In this document: positions 55,574 to 64,000 of the stretch, in pieces
Layout: every line of letters starts with the position of its first letter
Numbering within the stretch: position 1 is the stretch's first letter
Assembly: GCA_038503075.1 (NCBI GenBank)
Contig: JBCAML010000006.1
Location: forward strand, 1,116,001 to 1,180,000
Direction of reading: 5' to 3'
Length of the DNA: 64,000 nucleotides
Origin: Gyromitra esculenta
Taxonomy: Eukaryota; Ascomycota; Pezizomycetes; Pezizales; Discinaceae
Made by a program: the position numbers and the translations under genes
The notes under the pieces: model-generated
The model's input: only the letters and a program-made list of their open reading frames with translations
Told to the model about the DNA's origin: nothing
Databases searched by the model: none

Positions 55574-58500
55574 GGCACCAGTTGATTGGGAGGATGCGAA
55601 GGAGCGAATAGTGATGTTTAAGGGGAAAAAGAAGAAGAAGAGTAGGGTATGAGGGGCTGTTTGATAGATGGAAGGATCATAGTATGTATGTATGTAGATA
55701 AATAAGTCTAGCGACAGCTGCAGCCCCGGCAGCGTCGCTTATTGGCACTTACCCAGTTAATGGCTATCCTATTGGGGAAGAAAGAGAAGGGGGGCTACAA
55801 TAATGTCAAGCGGCCTAGCACAGCAGCTGTAAAACGTTGGCCGGTGCAGCCCTTGTCCCTTTCTCCACATTCTGGGCACCAGGTTCTTCCTCCCCCCTCT
55901 AGAAAATTGGATCGCAGCTCCCTCAAGATTGAGGTGCTTGGGTTGGTGGTAAGCTACCAGTCTGACGTCAATTCGCTAAATCATCCCCTCCAGCGCAAGC
56001 CTCGCCGAACATTGTTCTCGCCTCCTCCTCTACTCTATTCCCTTTCTTTCTTCCTGAGACCTCACAAACCCAAATTCTATCAGCCCACCCTCATCGGGCT
56101 TTGTTCTCGAAAGCCTTTTTCGCCAAGCTCTCAGTTACCAGATGTTGTTATTCTCTGAACAGGCTTTGCGCGTTTTTAGTGGTGTTTGCACCCTAAAGAT
56201 CACCATTATTAAGCACGTCCTCAGGAACTACCTGAAGTTCTGGAAGGATATGTAACCGCCGCCAGGTCGAGACTTCCACCACTGCGGCTTAGTGATCGCC
56301 ATCTAGGGAAGCACGTTCTGGATGGCAAACAACCCCCCAAGAATCGATATCGATGCCTTATATTGTGCCTTTCCATGGTTTTTGTTTGTTTGAGGTGTAA
56401 TGCTTACCACGCCTAGATTCCGGAGTATTTCAGGCAAATTGTATTCTTCCCTCGATCTTATCAGCAATTGTCATGCTCGATACTAACCAGAGCTTCGATG
56501 AGGAATTTATCCATCGTCCCATGGAATAACAGAGCGAGATGCTTCGTATGCGGGCGAGTTTAACGAGAAGCTTTGGTAATTTGCGGGGTTAGAGGGGGGA
56601 CCGCAATAGAGCTGACTATTATACCTCCATTTTTGTCACCTAGGCCGGCAGAGTCTCCGGTGCAACGTTCGGCTCATTAACGGCTGTGGCTTCGGAGGTT
56701 TTGAAGCGAATCGGGGGTCCGGATGCTTGTCGCCTTCTTCCGGCCTTCTTGAAGCCGATTGACGGATGGAGCGAAATCATGCCAACAGAGAAGTATGATA
56801 TGCATGGTGCCGTGCCTACAGAGCACGGTTGCTGACATTTGATAAAATCAGCCCCGGCTTACCGCTATGGGGTCGGCGATCGGAATTGATCTTTGGGCTT
56901 TATCGTTATCTGGCGGAGGAAGAAGCTAGAGATCTCGGAGCTCACTTTGCACGCTAGCCAATTTCCCGGCGTTTTGGACATATTTCAACAAAATTGACCA
57001 ATTTCGCTGGCACCTTTTTCCCCAGGGTATTTCGTGTGAGGTAGTCGACGTGACGTGCTGATCCCTTTCATTATTCGTACTGCAACCGTATAAAGTACCC
57101 GCACAGGCCAACTAACACCTACCCTGTAAGAGACGTATTAGACACGGGTATGTACATGTACATAACGCTCTCTGCACACATAACGCCTTGGATATTTCCC
57201 CTCGGAGTGGGTAGATTGGATACACAGCAACAGCGGTAGAATCTACCGTCTAGTTCATATTGTCGCTTGAAAGCAGCAGATTTAGAAGTTTCCGTAATCT
57301 CGGCTCCAGTACTCTGATGGGGGGGGGAGGATGATGATGATTGGTGGGCGAACCTGTACAATACAATGGAATTGGATGGGGAAAGGGCACTTGCGGATTG
57401 AGCCCTCCTCTAACGTCACGAGAGGCTCTTCACACGAGAGGCTCGGTGATTGGGTAGTAACAGCGGTGTCGGAAACAAATTCTTCTTTCTAAAAGGAAGG
57501 ACAAGATAGGTCAGGATGGGGTTGCACGAGGGGATTGACAAACAAATAGGAATTCAAAGGCCATTTTTTTCCCTCTTCATTCCTGCAAGGTCGAGTGGGT
57601 GATGACGATGATGCTGATGGAAAGGGTTCAATCTGAGACACGGGCATGCATGTGGGACTATTGTGGTAACTTGATGGATTACCAGAACAGGAGACCTGGT
57701 TGGATATAAAATTACTAGTGGGAAAGAACACAACATACATTGTACATACAGGTACGGCGGTGTGGAAAAAAAGGAGAGAAGAAAGCCAAAGAAGGACTGT
57801 TAGCAGAGCGGGAAAGAGCACGGGACCTGCAATTCTGCTTGTGCTCCAGACTCTCGTGGTCGAGTTGTGCATGGCGTTTGGGAGGATGCGGTTTAGGGGC
57901 TGATGTTGTTCGTGACTTCGTTGTTCTGTGGCTCTTCTGTCTCTTGTGGGCCGAGACGAACTAGGTCCGATTAGGCAGATCATTGGACACCGAAGAAGGA
58001 AGAAAAAAAAAGAGGTGAAAAACCGTCGTAGCGGAGAGTTAAGAAAAAAAGGGAAACTCAACGTGGAATAGCATAGGCGTTGGAAAACCCCCCTCCTCCA
58101 TTTACCTTTTTGCCTTCTGTCACCTCGTGGCCCAAGTGTCTCATCTTTTCTGCACTGGCATCTGCTTCACCTCACCTCACCACCTCCACCACCTCTAATC
58201 TTCCAACCCATCCGAGTTCTAACTCTACCAGTCATCCGTCCCATCCCCCCATCCCCCATCCCCGTGCTCGCCTCCCTTCTATCATCTCCCCCTCCCCCCT
58301 CCTTCTCCTTCTCCTCCTTCCTTCCTTCCTTCTCCTCCTCCCTCCTCCTCCCTCTCCTCCTCCTCCGCGTCTACCCGCTGTATTCCATCACAGCTCATTT
58401 TATCGGTTCTCCCATTACTCGCCAGCTCGAGTATTGTTGGCTTCTTGTCACCACCTTTTGTAGGAACAACAACGAAATACCAATCACAAGCTTACCCTCC

Positions 58501-58585
58501 TAAACCCAACTTATCCACGAACTGTTTTCGAGTATAAAGCAATCATTCAACATTCTCAATACTTCAACAGTAAATCAAGTCAGCT
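55574..58585. other. Divergent intergenic region, about 3 kb
   Basis: No conserved gene. Contains one TACATGTA at 57153-57160, a poly-G run near 57320, and a C/T-rich leader ending before the NRP1-type start. A 190-aa minus-strand frame at 57489-58061 is low-complexity and not supported. Confidence 0.5.
58285..58366 (+). repeat. Polypyrimidine CTCCTT/CTCCTC tract in NRP1-type leader
   Basis: About 80 bp almost purely C and T, with CTT, CTC and CCTT runs, ending about 220 bp before the start codon at 58586. Typical of strong fungal promoter/leader sequence; also a possible slippage site. Confidence 0.75.
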
Positions 58586-60600
58586 ATGGACCGCTACGTG
58601 GTTATTCACGTGGCTACTACCTGCGATGAGCACGGAGTATATGTCACAAAGGACTCTGCTGAGGTGATCGAAATTGGTTGGATTCTGCTTAATGCGAAAT
58701 CCCTAGAAGAGGTTGGCCCACCAACTCTCCAAATTGCGGAATCTAGCTGACAAGCCCTCCTTGCAGCTCCATAGGGAAAGTGTTCTCGTTAGACCGGTCA
58801 ACACTCCAATCACACCGTTGTGCAGTATGAAGCTCCCCCCCTCTAACGTATTCAAAACCACCCCTGTACCAGGTTCAACTTGAGTATTGGATTGGGTCAA
58901 CGATCTGGGGCTGACATGGAATTCTGCTCGTAGCAAGCTTGACTACTCTTACCTGGGAACATGTGCGAACCGCGGGCTCCTTCCGAGATGCTGTCAACCG
59001 ATTTGATTCATTTGCCCAGGACTTCCTAATGGCACAACAGCTAGATTTCACTTTTGTTACCTTGGATGCCTGGGACCTCCGCGTCCAGCTTCCCCGTGAG
59101 GCCAGGGACAAAGCTGTTGTCTTGCCCCCTTATCTACAACATTCCCGAACATTTGACCTCCGTACCGAGTATACCCGTTGGCAATCCCACCACCCAGAGT
59201 CTTTGCCCTTTGGACCTTCGTCTTTGGCGAATATCTGTGCTGCTCTTGAAGTCGAACCTGTTCAGTCTTCAGCTCCCATAAAGCACAACCTGCCGTTTCA
59301 CCTTCAGGCCTTGGCTCCAGCATCCCCACGGAGAGCTATGGAGGAGGCTATCACCTTGGCGAGAGTACTTCGTGGCTTGATAAAAAAATCTCAACCTCCG
59401 GAACAGCATCCTGACGTGCTGGCCAGACCGATGGACGCGAGAGCGGACGTCCGAGCCTTCTTGAGTGAAAGGAGTAAAGTCCTTCACATGAGTGGATTAC
59501 CTCATGACACCACACAATCTGAGTTGGAGAGCTGGTTTACGCAGTATGGTGGGCGTCCGATTGCCTTCTGGACTCTTAGGACCCCTGATCAACATAAACC
59601 AACGGGGACCGGGTTTGCCGTCTTTTCATCCCATGAGGAGGTAATTTCACCAACCTCAATGCTATCCCTATTCGTATGCTTACTATCGTAGGCCGCAGAG
59701 TCGCTTTGCATGAACGGACGTGCATTGAACGAGAAAGCAATTGAAGTTTCCCCCAGTAGCAGTAGGGTGCTTGATAGAGCTGCAGAGATCCTTACACCCT
59801 TTCCACCTAGTAAAAACAGGCCAAGACCGGGAGATTGGTCTTGCCCATCCTGTGGCTTCTCGAACTTCCAACGCAGGACGGCATGCTTCCGCTGCTCCTT
59901 CCCTGCAGTTCCTGCAGGCCCTGGCACCGATCCCATGTTCAGCTATCAAGGATATCCCCCTGCATCTATGATCCAATCCCAGCCTCCGTCCATGGGTCAC
60001 GGTGCCGGTCACGGATTGCCAACCAGAACTATACCAAATAGTGGAGGAATGGTTCCATTCAGGGCAGGAGATTGGAAATGCGGTTCTGATGGTTGCGGCT
60101 ACCACAATTTCGCCAAGAATGTTAGTTGTTTGAGGTGTGGGGCTAGCCGTGCAGGTGCCGCAGTAGTGGCCGATACCGCATTTTCTTCGCCTATAGATGG
60201 GCCCTCACCATATGGCGGAGTGAGTCTTGGAGGTCCTCAGGGACTTGGTGGTGGATCGGGACCCGTTGGCGGACAGTTCGGGGGTGGTGGTGGCTTCCCA
60301 GGTCAACAATTCGGAGGTCAAAGCAATTTTGGTTTGCCTTCTGGTCTTGGTGGCGGCAATGGCGCCTTCCCACCTCTCAACACCTCAATGGGCCCTTCTG
60401 TTGGACCAAGTTCCGCAGGTCCGTTTGACCAAAGAGCCGAACAAGCTTTCTCCTCCGGAGGCAATGGACCGAATGGAATGTACGGCATGGGTGGGGAGGA
60501 TGCAGCGTTCTCGTTTCTATCTGGTGGCCTCGGTGGACTTGGTCTTGATGATTCCCGGAGGAAGGAGATCAATGGTGGTGGGAGGTCTCCTGGTGCCTAA
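58586..60600 (+). CDS. NRP1: NRP1-type RNA-binding protein (exonuclease-like, RRM, RanBP2 zinc fingers)
   Basis: Four exons (58586-58711, 58767-58824, 58934-59640, 59692-60600) sum to 1800 nt, 599 aa. The N-terminus (YVVIHVATTCDEHG, IEIGWILL, RPVNTPITPLCTSLTTLTWEHV) has the fold signature of DEDD/ERI1-like exonucleases, but the expected first DxE reads HVA, so it is probably inactive. An RRM follows at about 242-320 (VLHMSGLPHDTTQSELESWF, GTGFAVFSSHEEA). Two RanBP2-type zinc fingers lie at about 342-367 (C348, C351, C362, C365) and 421-446 (C427, C432, C443, C446), each with GDW. The C-terminal 140 residues are Gly/Pro-rich and disordered. In yeast Nrp1 is a cytoplasmic RNA-binding protein linked to stress granules. 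Splice joins recreate PLCTSLTTL and HEEAAESL. Confidence 0.9.
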
Positions 60601-63600
60601 ATCAAATGCAGACTTTCTATACAATGGGAAATGTGGTTAAACGGAATCTGGAGTTGGGGCGATGTGCGAGCGGGATGATACATGGGGAAAAAATAAAACC
60701 CAAACTTAATTTGTTCACAAAGGGATTAAACGGCTGTACTGGAACGAATCAAATGAGCGCGATAGTCAGGGACTGAACTGGATGGGCGGTTGGTTGGGCA
60801 TTATATGGGCGGTGTTGGTGGCTATAGGCAAAAAAAAACAAAAGAAAACGAGTATCTTTTCTCTATCTATTAAGTTCTCCCTCCCTCCCTCCTTCTCGTT
60901 TTTTTCAGAAGAGAAAGGGAAACAAATATCATACAATATTGGCTGGAAATGGTCCATGTGGAAACGAATATACTTTTTTCCCCTTTTGTTTCCTTTTATT
61001 TGTTATTTTTGCGGGAAGGAGTGGCATGGGTTGCGCGGATATAAAAAGTGGTTAGAATGGTAATTTGTTTTTGTATTCTTTGAAGTTGGTTTGTTGGGCA
61101 ATGGTGGGGTTTGGTTTCCTTTTTCTCTCTTTTTTCTCAACCAACTTTGTTTCTACTGACAGGTTAGTTAAGATTTTAGTCTGGGGCTTTTTGGGGAGCG
61201 GGGTGGACAAAGGAGCGCTGGGGCTGAATTTATCATTATCAGTTTCTTTTTAGTTTTCTTTGCATATGGAATATTCTTGCGGGGGTGGGTTGGGCACTTA
61301 AGGGACAGCACAAAAGTTTGTTTCGGTCTGTACGGAGTGGGAGTGTGCAAGAGATCGATTTGTTTGAACATTTGCTGGCTGGCTGGCGAGCGTGACAGGT
61401 GGGATGCATGGGGAGCCGGGAGTCATTATCGGATATACTGTGGCCAGTTATTATTTGTTACTACAGTTTCTATTTAACTCTACTCCCCTTTTTTTGAATT
61501 TTGTTATAAAAAACTTAAGAATATGCCCTTAATTTCTTTGAATTAGTATACGGATGGAGTGAAGTTTTTTGTCTGCCGAGAGTCCTAGGAATGGAGATAT
61601 CAGAATCACGGCATGAATTGTCACTCGTTGGCACGTTTTGGTGCAGTCGATGGGCAGAAGAGTCGACATATATTAGGGAATATTAGTACCACTTACCGAT
61701 AGAGTTTTGACATCTCCTGAAAATTATTTCCATTGGGCCTAACACTGCATTATGCAGTCCCTTCTATCCGTCGATACGTGACGTCATGTCCCCCAGACTC
61801 AGAACGAGTGCCCCTGAATGCGGGCGACGAGATAATCAGTCGCACTTGTCTCATGTCTTCCGAATAGATTTAGGGCTTCTCAGTGATTTCCTGGAATATA
61901 GCTGAATGTATTGAATACTCAGCTAGCTAACTCGGTGAGCACATGTACTTTTTTTAGGGTTTAAGACCTCTAAATTTTTGATAACACAAACTATTCCTTC
62001 CCACAAAGCGGGTCCGCGGAGCAAAACCCTTCTGTCAAGGCCTCATATCCTCCACTCCACATCTAGGCCGAAAGGTCTTTACGCCGGTTTTACGTAAAAT
62101 TGGGATAGCAGTTCTCCCTGTGCCTCGCCGCTGCAGAGTCGTGCACAGTCACAAGTTTGGAGGTCTCTCTTTAAGTTTTGACGCTTTGACGCTTTTATGC
62201 TTCTGCAATCTGTGCTCTCTCCCAGGCGAAACGTCTACTATAATAGTAATAACTGAGTCTGTTAAAACCCCAGTTATTTGATTTTATGAAGATTGAAATA
62301 CTCAGCGGAGTAATTTTTGCTGGATTTAGTACAGTTTAGAAGGTTAATACAGAAGAACTAAGTGACATATGTAACTGCTAACGTTAGTTTTAGCTTCGGT
62401 ACATATACTTCTGGCGGAAATTCTGCAGCGAGAGGGGAATTGATCTTTAGCTATGGTAGGTGCGTATTCAAGCTGCACAATATGCAGGGTGGGCAGTTGC
62501 TTCTTCAGCGTAGCTATTGCATATCATTCATAGTGTGTACCTAAACACACCACATGCTAGAAGCACTTTCGTCTTTCTGGCTGTACTCCCTATATCCTTT
62601 ACGCGCTCAAAGCATGAAGAAGCAAGAGAGAAAGAAACGTTAAAAACAAAATGAAGGTGAAAGAGAGTTCGAAACTAATCAAGAGACGATTTGATGAGCT
62701 ACATTTGAATGCCGGAAGATCCACCATCCCTGCGATGACAAGCATTTCACGGTCAATCTAGATAGAGTGGGTTTGATCTTGGGACAAATCCAGCCTGCTG
62801 ACGTCTCCCCAATATGAATATAACTGGGGTTCCCGATCGATATCGGAGTTAACCCCTTTTATATCAGTGAGAAGGTTTGGAATCGTGAAGGAACATACTT
62901 TTGGTATTTTTTCCCCCTGCCAACACACCCTCTGCTTCTTACTTGTTCTCTCGCAACACTCACTTTCTCTCGCTCATTGATTTCCTCGTGATGTTCATCG
63001 GCACACAAAACTGACCTATTTAGGCGCTATGTGGTAGGGACACAAAGGGTAAAGAAAAGAACATCAGAAGTAGTGTGGAAGGAAAAAGTGAAGTGGGCTG
63101 TGTGAGGCTAACTAACAGGCAGAGCTCTTAACCTTCGATGCATGCCAGAACTTCTGATGAACAGAGAGTCACACACATATTATGATCGATATGGTCGCGA
63201 TCTGTAGCAACTTGTTTGTAGCACAGTTGCAATAGCAGAAATATCCGATTTTGGATCGGTCCTGATCTTCATCGACGCCATATCTAAAATTATGAAGCGG
63301 GAGGGTCATATTTGGGAGCCTGTTATCTGCTTCTATCCACTTCATCAGCATCGGGTTTGTTGAGCCATAACGATACAAGTAAAAAAAATGAAATAAGAAG
63401 CGAATATCGTGATTATAGTTATCACGTTTTAATAGAAGCGAAATAACCGGATTGGAGCTAGCCACATTCGTCTTAGATAATGTGGTCTACTACATGTAAG
63501 TAAAGCCCTGGCTTGGTAGTGCGACATATTTTTCGTGTAGCGGCGTTTATGCTTAAATATAATGCCGCTGAATTATCTGACGAGGTGATGCGAGTTTATC

Positions 63601-64000
63601 TGGGTGAAGAAACGTGCACGTGGAGTGCCTAAAATGACGTCAGAATCAGCTGAGTTAGCAAAGGTAGTGTGATAAGGCACTAGAAGACTTATTTCATCTC
63701 AACTATATGTATTATCGAATTTCAGAATCATGATACAGGGAGACACACTGAGCATTGGCGTTTATAGCCGCTAATGTTCTATCTAACTGGAATACTCATA
63801 TAGTCGATTCAATGGCGGGCTTAGCGTACAACCCCTTTTCAAATAGGTTGTATTATCTCCAGCACTGACATAGATGCGGTAGAAGTTGGCTCAGCAAGGG
63901 GATTGAACGGAAATTCCTCTGTGGTTTATCCGGGACGAATACCGAGAGGGGTGGCTCTCAATCACATGTACTCACTCGCACAAAATAGTCAGAAAAAGAA
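60601..64000. other. Intergenic to window end
   Basis: T- and A-rich 3' region of the NRP1-type gene up to about 61500, then unremarkable sequence. A TATA-like TTTTATAT at about 62858 followed by a C/T-rich leader (62905-62995) resembles a promoter on the plus strand, but only a 7-codon frame follows before the next stop. TACATGTA occurs at 63491-63498. No gene called. Confidence 0.5.

Noticed and set aside
57489..58061. 190-aa minus-strand frame
   Set aside because: Low-complexity Phe/Ser/Pro composition, antisense to a C/T-rich promoter area, no domain.

Overview
The window is nuclear DNA of a filamentous ascomycete (Pezizomycotina). Genes carry several short introns (about 50-140 bp) with GTRNGT-type donors and CTAAC/CTGAC branch sites. 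The conserved proteins are eukaryotic, and secreted, ankyrin/F-box and DUF-type fungal families sit between them. Two single-exon F-box/ankyrin proteins with the same N-terminus (starting MPLLSLPNE) suggest Pezizomycetes, where I recall such families being common. That placement is inference, not a database result.

Layout. 1.7-2.9 kb: F-box/ankyrin protein. 3.6-4.4 kb: Mpv17/PMP22 membrane protein. 6.2-7.6 kb: clamp-loader subunit RFC3, convergent with a five-exon secreted protein of unknown function (7.8-10.3 kb). 11.2-11.8 kb: small cysteine-rich secreted protein. 14.8-21.3 kb: MCM5 and VPS54, transcribed divergently. 22-27.7 kb: accessory stretch with two MITE-like elements, an orphan single-TM protein, a second F-box/ankyrin gene and a short DUF6604-like ORF. 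32.4-36.3 kb: GT15 mannosyltransferase and a Myb/SANT-like protein, divergent. 37.3-40.3 kb: fatty-acid elongase and COX6, divergent. 40.3-44.9 kb: gene-poor, with three abutting TA-bounded inverted-repeat elements. 44.9-50.3 kb: cysteine synthase and condensin subunit YCG1, divergent. 53.8-55.6 kb: F-box/LRR protein. 58.6-60.6 kb: NRP1-type RNA-binding protein. The remainder is intergenic, with low-complexity tracts.

The recognised genes are mostly housekeeping: replication (RFC3, MCM5), chromosome condensation (YCG1), retrograde traffic (VPS54), protein mannosylation (GT15), lipid elongation (ELO), respiration (COX6), sulfur metabolism (cysteine synthase). They do not form a dedicated cluster. 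RFC3 and MCM5 both carry MCB-like motifs (ACGCGT/ACGCGA) upstream, which fits G1/S control.

I found no clear new multi-gene system. The best leads are sequence-level: (1) the palindrome TACATGTA occurs 15 times, about ten times the chance expectation, 14 times outside coding sequence; (2) a 16-bp word (GAGTGATATTTCATGA) occurs three times, once inside a condensin intron; (3) three TIR elements share their TA borders like links in a chain; (4) two secreted orphan proteins. Exon structures were built by hand from splice signals and reading-frame closure; every multi-exon model given sums to a multiple of three.
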